NCBI GenBank assembly: GCA_000828835.1
Contig: AP014633.1
Coordinates: 1,984,001-2,048,000, forward strand
DNA length: 64,000 nucleotides
DNA from: Thioploca ingrica
GTDB taxonomy: Bacteria > Pseudomonadota > Gammaproteobacteria > Beggiatoales > Beggiatoaceae
Direction: 5' to 3'
In this document: in pieces, positions 1 through 8,856 of the stretch
Layout: every line of letters begins with the position of its first letter
How positions within the stretch are numbered: position 1 is the stretch's first letter
Made by a program: the position numbers and the translations under genes
Notes under the pieces: model-generated
Seen by the model: the letters and a program-made list of their open reading frames with translations, nothing else
Told to the model about the DNA's origin: nothing
Databases searched by the model: none

Positions 1-261
1 TGATAGGATCACCGAGTACTCAATCTCATCAAATAGAATAATATTACTTGTAAAACCAATTACTTTGTAATTGATATGATTACTTTGTAAAAATATAACT
101 GCTTGTTTAAATTTATCATAGCTTTGCGGGGTAATGAAACATTTTACCTTACCACCCATTTTGAAATAGGTTTCATATTTAAGAGAATAATTTTCTCTAT
201 AAAATATCTTATTGGTTTCCAAATAAGATATTAGGACTTCTAATTGCTTATCAGTATTCAT
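1..261 (-). CDS. MurB-like FAD-binding protein, N-terminal part (cut by window edge)
   Basis: The frame reads from an ATG at 261 down to position 1 without a stop, giving 87 residues of a longer protein. Residues around 24-85 follow the N-terminal FAD-binding pattern of UDP-N-acetylenolpyruvoylglucosamine reductase: a YxTxFxMGG element (in MurB usually TFxIGG), a 'F..P.S...' strand, and GFTSNIIL where MurB has GGGSNLLV. A GAGG Shine-Dalgarno 8 nt upstream supports the start. MurB makes UDP-MurNAc for peptidoglycan in the cytoplasm, but the usual glycine-rich GGGSN is degraded here and the gene sits at the end of a polysaccharide cluster, so it may be a MurB paralogue acting on another nucleotide sugar. 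Family likely, function uncertain. Confidence 0.6.
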   Translation of the reverse strand, partial: MNTDKQLEVLISYLETNKIFYRENYSLKYETYFKMGGKVKCFITPQSYDKFKQAVIFLQSNHINYKVIGFTSNIILFDEIEYSVILS

Positions 262-370
262 TAATTATTTCCTCATAATTTTTTACTTTTAATTCTTTAA
301 AGTAAAAATTTACTTTTTCTTCTAAAAAATCCTGATTTAACCCGTTATAATATTTGATTTCCCACCTCAT
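251..370 (-). pseudogene. Short remnant resembling GalE and sulfotransferase C-termini
   Basis: A 39-codon frame (ATG at 370) ends inside the start of the MurB-like gene. Its first residues, MRWEIKYYNGLN, match the end of the GalE encoded at 1426-2430 (RWEIKYYSVLN). The following FLEEKVNFYFKEL resembles FLEEKANFHCQKL near the end of the broken sulfotransferase at 9923-10363. It therefore looks like a junction scar left by recombination between copies of cluster genes rather than a functional gene. Translation cannot be excluded, since it overlaps the downstream start. Confidence 0.35.
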
Positions 371-377
371 AATCTTA

Positions 378-1403
378 CTATTTATGATGGATGATATAGT
401 ATTCTGCTGTGTTACCCATTCTAAGTAAGTCAACCAAAATACAAACCGGCCAAAATACAAATATAGAAGGTATAACGAGTAATTTCCACAACCAAGGACC
501 TGCTCTACGTTGCCATTTATCTTCGTATAGATAAATTATAGAACCTACTATACCAAAGGCATTAGACAAATATCTAACTTTTTTAATTTTTAGCTGGCAT
601 TTATCGCAATAAATTTGCATATTTTGAGGTGCCAGGAGAAATAAGTGTCGAGGTGTTTCCAGACCTACCCAGTACTTTCTAAATAATTTTGCACAAATAG
701 AACGATAATTTGGTGTAGCAATAATGGCTGTTCCATTATCAGTCAGCATAGATTTTACTTTTTTAAGAAATTGATTTGGATCGGTCACATGTTCAATCAC
801 GTGATTTGAAACAATAATGTCAAATTTCATCGTTGGATTATTAGGGAACTGATAAGTATCCAGGGTTTCAAACTGACCAAGATAAACGTTTTCAGTAACC
901 TTTTTAGAAGACTCATAAGCCTCCTCACCAATTTCTATACCAAAAGGGATCATTTTCAATGCTTTGATAATTGCCAAAAATCTGCCGGAACCACAGCCTA
1001 TGTCTAGCACTTTAGCTTGTGGTTTGATTTCGATACCACGCATTCTATGTAATAAAGGATAGAAAAGAAAGTTCCTAAGCCATTCCAAAGGCTTATTCGG
1101 TAGAGAACGAAACAAAAAAGCATAAATAAATATCTTAATGCGTAAAAACTTATCGTTCATTTTCTGAAGGGCACAATATCCATCATAATAAGCCTTTATA
1201 GTTTCAAGTGTCCTATCCGTTTCTGTGACAATAAGTCCACAATTTAGGCATTGATATATATCATAAGTAGGTGTCTTTTTTGCCCACAGCCTATCGTAAT
1301 TGGTATGGAGTTTCTGCCACATTTTCTGTCCACAGCAGTTACATAATTCCTGTTGAACCAAACTGTTATATGTTTTAAAATGGTTAATCGACGATGTTTT
1401 CAT
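378..1403 (-). CDS. Class I SAM-dependent methyltransferase with N-terminal zinc ribbon
   Basis: A 341-residue protein. Cysteines C21/C24 and C52/C55 form a probable zinc ribbon ahead of a Rossmann methyltransferase domain whose motif I, VLDIGCGSG, lies at residues 132-140. The following 'SNHVIEHV.DP..FL' and 'ATPNYRS' stretches are typical of methyltransferases of the Methyltransf_11/23 type. A hydrophobic segment near residues 305-328 could anchor it to the membrane. It lies directly downstream of galE on the same strand (22 bp gap), within a polysaccharide cluster, so methylation of a glycan or lipid-linked sugar is the likely job. The acceptor cannot be read from the sequence. Confidence 0.8.
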   Translation of the reverse strand: MKTSSINHFKTYNSLVQQELCNCCGQKMWQKLHTNYDRLWAKKTPTYDIYQCLNCGLIVTETDRTLETIKAYYDGYCALQKMNDKFLRIKIFIYAFLFRSLPNKPLEWLRNFLFYPLLHRMRGIEIKPQAKVLDIGCGSGRFLAIIKALKMIPFGIEIGEEAYESSKKVTENVYLGQFETLDTYQFPNNPTMKFDIIVSNHVIEHVTDPNQFLKKVKSMLTDNGTAIIATPNYRSICAKLFRKYWVGLETPRHLFLLAPQNMQIYCDKCQLKIKKVRYLSNAFGIVGSIIYLYEDKWQRRAGPWLWKLLVIPSIFVFWPVCILVDLLRMGNTAEYYIIHHK

Positions 1404-1425
1404 AAAAAATTATGATACCCTTTCA

Positions 1426-2430
1426 TTAAAATACTGATTCCCGATTTAAAACGCTATAGTACTTAATTTCCCACCGCCAAGCATGATCAATAATGGTTTC
1501 TAATTGGGCGTATTTTGGTTGCCAGCCTAACCGAGTTTGCGCCAGTTTAGAATCGGCGACCAAACGAATGGGGTCACCCGGTCGTCGTTCTCCCATCGTT
1601 ACTGGAATCGTCTTCTTGACTATTTTTTCAGCAACATCAATGACCTGTTTCACTGAAAAACCGGTACCATTGCCCAGATTATACGCCGCACTTTCAGCCC
1701 CATTTAATAATTGTTCTACGGCGAGTAGATGAGCTTGGCATAAATCCTCAATATGAATGTAATCACGAATACAGGTCCCGTCAGGAGTATCGTAATCTTG
1801 CCCAAACACGGTAACCGTTTCACGTCGCCCAGAGGCCGCTTGTAAAACTAAAGGAATTAAGCAAGTTTCATCAGTATGGTATCCGCCCAGTTGTCCTTCT
1901 GGATCGGCACCAGCGGCATTGAAATAGCGTAAGCAAATTGATTTTAATCCATAAGCATGATCATAATCGGCTAATATTTGTTCAACCATCCATTTAGACC
2001 AACCATAAGGATTAATCGGTTGTTTAGGATGTTGCTCATCAATGGGCAGGTAGTGAGGTTCGCCAAAAATAGTTGCTGAAGAAGAAAAGATAAAGAGTTT
2101 GACTTGATGGGCTACCATCGCATCGAGTAAATTTAAAGTTGCAGCGGTATTATTTTGATAATAGAGGCTAGGATTTATCATGGATTCACCAACTTTAAAA
2201 AAGCCGGCAAAGTGCATCACCGCATCGAACGTGTAGCCCGTAAATAAACGCTCTAATCCGGCACGATCGGCAATGTCGCCAAACACAAAATCACCCTGAC
2301 CGGCTACAGCATTTCGATGTCCTCTGGAGAGATTATCTAAGGTGACTACCTGATAGCCAAATTTCAAGAGCATTTTGACCATGTGGGCACCAATATAGCC
2401 CGCACCACCAACCACGAGAATGGTTCTCAT
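1426..2430 (-). CDS. galE: UDP-glucose 4-epimerase
   Basis: A 334-residue extended short-chain dehydrogenase that interconverts UDP-glucose and UDP-galactose with bound NAD. The N-terminal GGAGYIG (residues 8-14) is the dinucleotide-binding loop. The catalytic Y142-GWS-K146 and the serine-rich FSSSAT before it (116-120) match GalE. RYFNAAGADP and the C-terminal GERRPGDP are also GalE signatures, and the length fits the family (about 338). It follows the glycosyltransferase-like gene at 2443-3588 by 12 bp and precedes the methyltransferase, so it probably supplies UDP-galactose for the polysaccharide cluster. The last residues (RWEIKYYSVLN) recur in the remnant at 251-370. Confidence 0.95.
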   Translation of the reverse strand: MRTILVVGGAGYIGAHMVKMLLKFGYQVVTLDNLSRGHRNAVAGQGDFVFGDIADRAGLERLFTGYTFDAVMHFAGFFKVGESMINPSLYYQNNTAATLNLLDAMVAHQVKLFIFSSSATIFGEPHYLPIDEQHPKQPINPYGWSKWMVEQILADYDHAYGLKSICLRYFNAAGADPEGQLGGYHTDETCLIPLVLQAASGRRETVTVFGQDYDTPDGTCIRDYIHIEDLCQAHLLAVEQLLNGAESAAYNLGNGTGFSVKQVIDVAEKIVKKTIPVTMGERRPGDPIRLVADSKLAQTRLGWQPKYAQLETIIDHAWRWEIKYYSVLNRESVF

Positions 2431-2442
2431 TAGGTTGTTTCC

Positions 2443-3588
2443 TTAAAGTGCTTTAGCCGATTGAATCCACTTTCTCTGCGCCTCAGTGAAATCACCTACC
2501 CAGATTTGTTCCGATGGGGTTTTACAAGTATGATAGAGTGTCGTTCCATAATCAATAATATCTTTGAATGGTTTAATATCTTTTTTGACCATCACTTGAA
2601 TAATATTTTTTAAAATCCAATCGACATCAATTATTTTTAGTAATGATAGATTCATCAGAACGCCATCTGCTAATAAATCAACTCGCTGGGGATTTTCTTG
2701 TTGGAGAGCCCGTGTTGCATTGATAAGAGCTTGTTCCTGCCCAGATAACCAGTAGAAAAAAGGTATCATAATCACCGAAAAGCAAGGCAAGACTTTACCC
2801 GGTGTCTTTTTAAATCTCATGTATTGGACAATCATCTCGGAAGTATGGGCTAAATCTTCTTCCTGCATCGGCATGATTGTGCGCTGGTTTGCTGGGGTAT
2901 GGTTAGCTTGGATATCATCGTACATGTCATAACACACTCGGCGTCCATTAAGTCTACCGGCTTTATGATATCCCATCACCGGGGGATAACTGCGGATCCA
3001 ATTGACATCAACAAAGGCTTCCCAAGTGGTTGCCAGATGATCTGCTTCTCTCAAACCAAGCCATTCAAACCACCTAACTCCCTGAATTTTGGCACCTGAT
3101 TCGATAAAGGCCTGGTAACGTTTTGCCAGTGCCTCTTTCGATAACACTAAAGCATCATAATCCTGAATTAATACCGTTTTAGTGCGTGCATGGTTAAAGC
3201 CAATACTCCATGATAACCACGCGTAGATGAAAGGATCACCTACTTTAGCTGTGTACTTTGCTTGTTGGTGATTGTAATAGAGGAAAGTCACTTTTAACTG
3301 CGAAAACTTATTATTAATGTTATCCTCAAATCCTTGAGGTAAGGCACCTTGTTCTGCATCAACAACAATAATAATTTCCTTCAGTGCATCCCAGCGGCTA
3401 CTGACAAGACAGTCCAAATTAGCACTTAAAATATAGGGAATTCTGGAACACATAGCGATAATCGCCGTACATCCAGATTCAGTTGGGGCGGGAGTGTCCC
3501 AGGAAATCAGCTTTGACATCTGATAGCGACGGAAATTTTTGTAAATCTTAGCTGATAAGAAATGTAAATAGGTCTTATATTTTTCCAT
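2443..3588 (-). CDS. Glycosyltransferase-like protein of the polysaccharide cluster
   Basis: A 381-residue soluble protein. After about 35 basic residues, 'TAIIAMCSRIPYIL..NLDCLVSS.W..LKEIIIVVD' looks like the opening beta-alpha-beta unit of a GT-A glycosyltransferase, and VLIQDYDALVL (near residue 145) is placed where a DxD-type metal site would be (DYD). No full family signature is recognised, so the assignment is tentative. The first 85 residues and its upstream sequence are duplicated in the broken gene at 10360-10632. It is the first member of a tight run with galE and the methyltransferase. Confidence 0.5.
   Translation of the reverse strand: MEKYKTYLHFLSAKIYKNFRRYQMSKLISWDTPAPTESGCTAIIAMCSRIPYILSANLDCLVSSRWDALKEIIIVVDAEQGALPQGFEDNINNKFSQLKVTFLYYNHQQAKYTAKVGDPFIYAWLSWSIGFNHARTKTVLIQDYDALVLSKEALAKRYQAFIESGAKIQGVRWFEWLGLREADHLATTWEAFVDVNWIRSYPPVMGYHKAGRLNGRRVCYDMYDDIQANHTPANQRTIMPMQEEDLAHTSEMIVQYMRFKKTPGKVLPCFSVIMIPFFYWLSGQEQALINATRALQQENPQRVDLLADGVLMNLSLLKIIDVDWILKNIIQVMVKKDIKPFKDIIDYGTTLYHTCKTPSEQIWVGDFTEAQRKWIQSAKAL
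3328..3588 (-). repeat. Source copy of a ~255-bp duplicated segment (second copy 10378-10632)
   Basis: These bases encode the N-terminal 87 residues of the glycosyltransferase-like protein. They reappear almost unchanged at 10378-10632, apart from a 6-base in-frame deletion (TGCATC after CACCTTGTTC) and a few substitutions. Weaker similarity continues into the leader (GAGGTACCTTGGCCATAGGCC here against GAGGTATCCAGCCATAAGCC there). Confidence 0.85.
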
Positions 3589-3689
3589 AGGTATTTCTAA
3601 AAGAAGTTAAGAGGTACCTTGGCCATAGGCCAACTTCAATGGTTAAAGTTAATCGTATTTCCTTGCCCTGGTAAGCAAAAGGAACTTTC

Positions 3690-5447
3690 TCAAGTTGAAG
3701 GTGATAACGTTACACTCGCTGGTTTGCTACAATCTGGCCAAGCAATCCCTTTGACCTGATTATAATCGGTAGCAATTTCACCCCGTGTTGTGATTTCGCA
3801 TTTGGACACATTGATGACACCAAAAGCTAACTTCTTATTGTTTTCAAATGTGAAAATCAAGCTATTATCCGGATGTGTTTCGAGGGCATTGACTTTAGCT
3901 TTCAATGACGCCATCAATTCCTCGCAGATCAAATGAGCCTCACCTTTACTTTGATCATAGGCCCACAATCGACTGCCTTGCTCAAGGTTTTCCACCCCAT
4001 AGAGAATGGTACCTTCGGTATTCCAAGAGATATCTTTAATTTTCATGGCGCCATCGTAAGGAACAACCACGGTACCGGGAAGTTTGAGTTCATTACTTTT
4101 ATCTCGCTCTACTTGGAACAATCCGGTACCCTGCGCCCATCCCCACAAACTTCGGTCGGGATGAAAAGAAAGCGCTTCAACCTGCTCAAAACCCAATTCC
4201 CCAACTTCATTCACCGCCTGGGCACCATTACGAACTTCATATAGTTTACCGTCCACCGAAGCCGAAAACAGTTGATTGTTGAAACGATCAATGGCTAAGG
4301 CTTCAATCTGAAGATTATCGGTTAAGCCCTCGCTGCGGGGATAAATTTCCAAGGGGCTAGCATTGATATTGGCAATAAAAAATTGGGTTTGATTGGCGTC
4401 GTTATGAACACCATAAACAAGGCAGGCTGGATCGGCTGATTTGACGATTAAACCTTGTGGGGGAAAGGTTTGACCTTCAGGGGCATATCCCCAACAAACG
4501 ACAGTGTTGTCGGTCCGAATCCCACAAGCATGATTACTGCCAGTTTCCAAGAGTTGAGAGAAGGTATAATCTGGAAAGGTGGTACAGGCACAGTTATTAC
4601 CACTGAGTCCGGGAATTGGACAAAGACAGGTGCTGTTTGGAACCCTGGCCGTTTCGCTTCGGGTTAAGTCTTGATTGAAAAAACAGACTACCGTATGGTC
4701 AGTTTTCAACCCACAACGTACCCCTACTCCACCATCAGAAAGTTGAGAATAGAACGTATCAATTGGTGGTTGCAATTGTCCAAAACCACCCCAACATTTT
4801 ACTGTTTGATCCGGTCGAATTCCACAAGTCGAATAGAGATTAGCACTAACCTGGGAAAATTCACCGCTTGGTGGTATGGATTGACTCACACCCAGTACAC
4901 CCGCCAAAATAAGCGGATCAGACAGGTGACTACCCCAACATTCTACCGTGTGATCAGTTCGCACCCCACAGGTGTGCCGCCCTCCCGCACTGATTTGTAA
5001 AAAAGTACCACTTGGTGGGGTTGCCTGACCCAAAGTTTCAATGTGTTTCCACTGGGTTAAATAGGGGTCTTCTTTACCCGGCTTATGACTCCAATAAGGG
5101 TCATTGCTACCCCAACAAGCTAATGTATTATCAGTTCTAACGCCACAATTATGCCAAAAACCGGCGCTAATTTGTAAGAAAGTCCCACTAGGTGGGGTTG
5201 ATTGGCCTTCTTCATCTAATCCCCAACAAGCAACCGTTTTATCCGTGCGAATACCACAACTGTGTTGTCCACCCAGGCTAATTTGTAAGAAAGTTCCACT
5301 GGGTGGCATAGCTTGACCCGCTTGGTTTACGCCCCAACAGGCCACCGTATTGTCCGCTTGGATAGCGCAGGAATGGTCTCTTCGTATTTCTGCGGCTGAA
5401 CAAATTGTTACACTGGCTATAAAATAAAATAAAGCGAAATTTCTCAT
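3690..5447 (-). CDS. Secreted RCC1-like repeat protein
   Basis: A 585-residue protein with a Sec signal peptide (residues 1-18, cut after CSA). Seven units of about 40-60 residues follow, each built on CGIRTDxTVxCWG followed by GQxxPPSGxFxQISxGxxH; the sixth is degenerate (VVCFF). This is the RCC1/BNR-type seven-bladed propeller layout, with paired cysteines in each blade that could form disulphides. A short cysteine-rich EGF-like stretch (CxCPIPGLSGNNCAC) interrupts the last blades. Residues ~335-575 form a second, LVIVD-like beta-propeller region ('ALAIDRFNNQLF', 'ALSFHPDRSLWGW'). No enzyme motif is visible. Inside a polysaccharide cluster it is likely a surface or periplasmic binding protein. 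Confidence 0.75.
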   Translation of the reverse strand: MRNFALFYFIASVTICSAAEIRRDHSCAIQADNTVACWGVNQAGQAMPPSGTFLQISLGGQHSCGIRTDKTVACWGLDEEGQSTPPSGTFLQISAGFWHNCGVRTDNTLACWGSNDPYWSHKPGKEDPYLTQWKHIETLGQATPPSGTFLQISAGGRHTCGVRTDHTVECWGSHLSDPLILAGVLGVSQSIPPSGEFSQVSANLYSTCGIRPDQTVKCWGGFGQLQPPIDTFYSQLSDGGVGVRCGLKTDHTVVCFFNQDLTRSETARVPNSTCLCPIPGLSGNNCACTTFPDYTFSQLLETGSNHACGIRTDNTVVCWGYAPEGQTFPPQGLIVKSADPACLVYGVHNDANQTQFFIANINASPLEIYPRSEGLTDNLQIEALAIDRFNNQLFSASVDGKLYEVRNGAQAVNEVGELGFEQVEALSFHPDRSLWGWAQGTGLFQVERDKSNELKLPGTVVVPYDGAMKIKDISWNTEGTILYGVENLEQGSRLWAYDQSKGEAHLICEELMASLKAKVNALETHPDNSLIFTFENNKKLAFGVINVSKCEITTRGEIATDYNQVKGIAWPDCSKPASVTLSPST

Positions 5448-5506
5448 TATATTACCCTTCAGTGGTGCTTAATGGGTTTTGCACACCACTGCAACTACCA
5501 GCGAAA

Positions 5507-6568
5507 TTACCTGGTATTAATGCCACTACTATGCCCTAACAAATTGGTATTCTTTTGACTACAAGTTGTTCCTAAATGAAAACGTCTCTTTAGCTGATTT
5601 TTAACCGCTTTAATTTGTCGTTTAGTTAAATATGAAAATTTCTCGGTTAAGGTATAAAGCTTAAGCAACTGCGCCCATTCCCCAGAACTGCTTAACAATT
5701 TTTCTTTAAGCCCGGAATAGGTATTAGCCAATTCACTGACTAATTGATTCAGTTTGGGTTCACCCCGTATCCAAGCTGGAACATGATAATGACAAAAAAA
5801 GGGCAACTCTTTAGGTAAGGGTGTGGTGTGTACTTGGTAGTTAAATCGCTCATCGAGCACATTAACTGTTAAATTCAAGCGAGCAGCGGCTATGGGTAAA
5901 GCGAGTTGGTCTAACCAAGGGTATTTGTTGGTTATAGTTTCTTCCGCGTCAATTCTTCGACAACAGTCTTCCCATACTTCCGCAAAGCCTAAGCCAATTT
6001 GTACGACAATGACACCCGCATTAAAATAAGGTAACATCAATTCGTCTGTTCCAGTACAGCGAACTTGCCAAGTTGGTAAAGGAAGATTAAATAAATCATA
6101 TAGCTGTCGCCAGCGTTTCACCTCACGGGTGAATAATATTCTGCTCGGAACGGCACTAAATGGTGCTGCAAAAATTCCTTTCCGTTCGCCAACGGATTCT
6201 GAGGCTGAGTTCATGGTTGAAGAAAGGTTGAGAGGAATCGTGTCCGGGCAGAATTCCCGTCCACATAAAATATCACTATCTAAAAAAATGAGTCTATCAG
6301 CCGACGTATCTATAGCTAAACAGGCTATTTTATTGCCAATGGGATAATTATCATGAATGGGATTAGTAATAGGTACAGTACGTACCCCTAAACTTTGCAT
6401 AAAAACTAATGTTTCTGCCGAAACGGTACCCCATCGAGTTGCCGGTTGTGGAATAGCAGCCACACATTCATAATCGCAACGTAAATAGTACTTTAATGAG
6501 GCCGATAGGAGCATGGATTTCAGTTCCAAACTACCTTGTTGACAGACAAAAACGAAGCAATATTTCAT
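5507..6568 (-). CDS. Putative GT-A fold glycosyltransferase
   Basis: A 353-residue protein opening with a beta strand (CFVFVCQQGSLE) and carrying LIFLDSDILCG (DSD at residues 97-99), which is a DxD metal/nucleotide-sugar site of GT-A enzymes. PYFNAGVIVVQ, about 100 residues later, resembles the 'FNAGVxV' strand of GT8-type enzymes, and HYHVPAW supplies a likely C-terminal metal-binding histidine. The C-terminal 70 residues are basic. It follows the RCC1-like gene's region on the same strand with 60 bp between the two. Donor and acceptor are unknown. Confidence 0.65.
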   Translation of the reverse strand: MKYCFVFVCQQGSLELKSMLLSASLKYYLRCDYECVAAIPQPATRWGTVSAETLVFMQSLGVRTVPITNPIHDNYPIGNKIACLAIDTSADRLIFLDSDILCGREFCPDTIPLNLSSTMNSASESVGERKGIFAAPFSAVPSRILFTREVKRWRQLYDLFNLPLPTWQVRCTGTDELMLPYFNAGVIVVQIGLGFAEVWEDCCRRIDAEETITNKYPWLDQLALPIAAARLNLTVNVLDERFNYQVHTTPLPKELPFFCHYHVPAWIRGEPKLNQLVSELANTYSGLKEKLLSSSGEWAQLLKLYTLTEKFSYLTKRQIKAVKNQLKRRFHLGTTCSQKNTNLLGHSSGINTR

Positions 6569-6699
6569 AATAAGAGGTTACACATTGATAAAGTCTTCTG
6601 AGCTTGACATCACGATTTTTTTACACTCGCCTAGATCAAGTTATTAATTAACGATAACTCATTGAAAAATATTACGAAAAATATTACACTGTAATTTCT

Positions 6700-7641
6700 T
6701 TAAAGTTTACTTTGAATCAATTCATTGATTTTTTCAATGATTTTTTCTTTTTCTACGTCAATGGAAACTGGTTTAGGATTCCAATCAACCTTTCTATTAA
6801 TAAGCAATAACCAACACAACTCCGTCAAAATTCTAGATATTTTTGATAGTATAAATCGGTTTCTAGTTCTATACTGAAATCGTCTAAAAAACAAATAAAT
6901 ACCTCTCAATAAAATATTAGGACGTTTATAAATTTTAATATTTAAATCTTTGAGTAGGGATATACGATAATCATCTGGATTGTCTGTTAGAAATACAATT
7001 GGTATTCCAAAAGCAATACAGGGAAGTGCACAATGTAGCCGCTTAGTAATTACTAATCGTGCTTCTTTTCTGTACAAATCGAGTAACTGTCTTGCCATTT
7101 CAAATTTAAGTTTTTCAGAATAGATATGTGGAATAACATGTGTAATTCTTATTGCTACCTGTTCTAAATGTTTAGGAATGGGGGTATCCTCATCAATATC
7201 AACGAGGAAAACCTTGCCATTTTGTGGTTCTGATTCCCTTTTAGGAAAGGTTAAGGTCAAACACTTACTGTAATAAGTTTTCACTCCTTTCCTAGATAGC
7301 ATATTCGCTGTTTCTCTATCTCTACATCCTATTGGTTCATGACATTTAAAATAGTTGATCGAACCTTCGTTTAAAAGAAGTTTTTGGACATTTTTATCAT
7401 TTCTTATATGAAATCCAAAAAAGATAGGCACGATTGACTCTGAAGGTGGCCAATTTTGTGGTTTAGGAGTAAACCAGCCATTCATAACAAGAAGATATTT
7501 ATCATTTTCTTGAACTTGATTAAGAGCATCTATTGGAAATCTCTTATCAACATAAGGTAAGAATTGTTCTACAGCGAGGGTTTGAATGTTGTCACCCAGA
7601 TTTCCTGGTGCATGCTCAAACCCTAAACTTGCATACTTCAT
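6700..7641 (-). CDS. Polysaccharide pyruvyl transferase family protein (short form)
   Basis: A 313-residue protein opening with GFEHAPGNLGDNIQTLA, the GDxxQ-type start of the PS_pyruv_trans fold. It also has GCRDRETANML (the 'RD..S...L' element) and LVITKRLHCALPCIAFGIPIVFL, the conserved TxRLHxxxPxxAFGxP block. Family members add pyruvate ketals to sugars, or are inactive relatives. It lies beside a second, unrelated-length member (7724-8845), so the cluster probably makes an acidic pyruvylated glycan. The C-terminal region is basic and ends in a lysine-rich helix. Confidence 0.8.
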   Translation of the reverse strand: MKYASLGFEHAPGNLGDNIQTLAVEQFLPYVDKRFPIDALNQVQENDKYLLVMNGWFTPKPQNWPPSESIVPIFFGFHIRNDKNVQKLLLNEGSINYFKCHEPIGCRDRETANMLSRKGVKTYYSKCLTLTFPKRESEPQNGKVFLVDIDEDTPIPKHLEQVAIRITHVIPHIYSEKLKFEMARQLLDLYRKEARLVITKRLHCALPCIAFGIPIVFLTDNPDDYRISLLKDLNIKIYKRPNILLRGIYLFFRRFQYRTRNRFILSKISRILTELCWLLLINRKVDWNPKPVSIDVEKEKIIEKINELIQSKL

Positions 7642-7723
7642 AATGTATTCTTCCTTTGTTTTGGTATTTAGTCATAAGTCATTCCTACCTATCTTTGAAG
7701 TGTTATCTAAATTTTTATTTTTC

Positions 7724-8845
7724 TCAAGAGATTATACTTGAACTTAACAATTTGATAGATTTCGCTCGTTCATTCTTAAGTTTGTTTTCAAAAAATTCAT
7801 AATTAAAATCAACACTTAATTTATAAATATCTTCTTCATCATTGATAAACCTATCTCTCAGACCAAATAAATTCAATAAGCTCTCAATTCGGTTTCCTCC
7901 CCATGCCGGGTTTACCGGCACAAAAGGCTTTTTAAAGTTGATAGAAAAACAAATACCATGAAATGAATTAGTTATTACCAAACTGGCATTGGCAAACAGT
8001 TCTATAAATTCAATGGGGCCAGCATCTCTGATGTGAAAATCCGCAGTTATAAATGGCTTAAATGCTTGATCAATTATCACTACTTTTTTGTTATTTCCAA
8101 ACCGGTTGACAACAAACTCAACTGCTTTTTTTAGCAAAGGATCCTTCGATATCCGGTAAACCAAAATATAATCTTCTTTTTGAGTTCTATAATTTTTATT
8201 TATTTTCAAGGCTTCCAACCACTTTTCCTTTGACAGGAGTAAAGTTGGATCTAATACATGAAATACTTCTCTTTTCAAGAGTTGAGATAACATCTCTTGA
8301 GCATCACTTTCCCTGACTGAAATAGTTGTAAAGTCTTTTAATAAATCTTTTATCTGTTCTTTTTCAGAATTGGTAAGACGATAATGCCCACCCATACTTG
8401 ATGCGTAAGAGATTTTTTTGGCCTTCTTATTATTAACAAAGTCTAAAAAATAAACGGGATCCAGTTCTCCATTTTTAGAAACAGCACCGGGATTCCAAAT
8501 TTGGTCACTTCCGCAAACATACACATCAAAATAATTAATTGCTCCAGTTTGGATGTCCTGTCGGGTGACCAACTTGGATGAATTCAGGTTAGATTCAATA
8601 AATTTTTTAAATTTCTTAATGACTTTATTTCTATCTTTGAGTCGTAAGATATCATGTATCATTATTTTAATACCATGAATTGATGGCTTAAATCTTATTA
8701 GATCTAATTTATACTGCAAGTGTGGATTAAAATAATTTATGGTTTCAACTTCCCCATACTGTGATAGTATTTGCTTGGTAGCAAATCCTTGCAATACTGC
8801 ACCATAATTGCTTTGGTAATGCATTGTAATCAGAGCTATTTTCAT
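7724..8845 (-). CDS. Polysaccharide pyruvyl transferase family protein (CsaB-like)
   Basis: A 373-residue protein with the full PS_pyruv_trans layout. It has an N-terminal ITMHYQSNYGAVLQGFA, a central YVCGSDQIWNPG, then SVREx(D)AxEML, VLDPTLLL, and a C-terminal ITNSFHGICFSINFKKPFV. The last is the catalytic-region histidine block (NSFHG) of the subfamily often found with F420-hydrogenase/nitroreductase-like partners in capsule clusters. That partner is present here, because the nitroreductase gene ends 11 bp upstream. Likely cytoplasmic, transferring pyruvate from PEP to a repeat-unit sugar. Confidence 0.85.
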   Translation of the reverse strand: MKIALITMHYQSNYGAVLQGFATKQILSQYGEVETINYFNPHLQYKLDLIRFKPSIHGIKIMIHDILRLKDRNKVIKKFKKFIESNLNSSKLVTRQDIQTGAINYFDVYVCGSDQIWNPGAVSKNGELDPVYFLDFVNNKKAKKISYASSMGGHYRLTNSEKEQIKDLLKDFTTISVRESDAQEMLSQLLKREVFHVLDPTLLLSKEKWLEALKINKNYRTQKEDYILVYRISKDPLLKKAVEFVVNRFGNNKKVVIIDQAFKPFITADFHIRDAGPIEFIELFANASLVITNSFHGICFSINFKKPFVPVNPAWGGNRIESLLNLFGLRDRFINDEEDIYKLSVDFNYEFFENKLKNERAKSIKLLSSSIIS

Positions 8846-8856
8846 TGTTCATTTTC

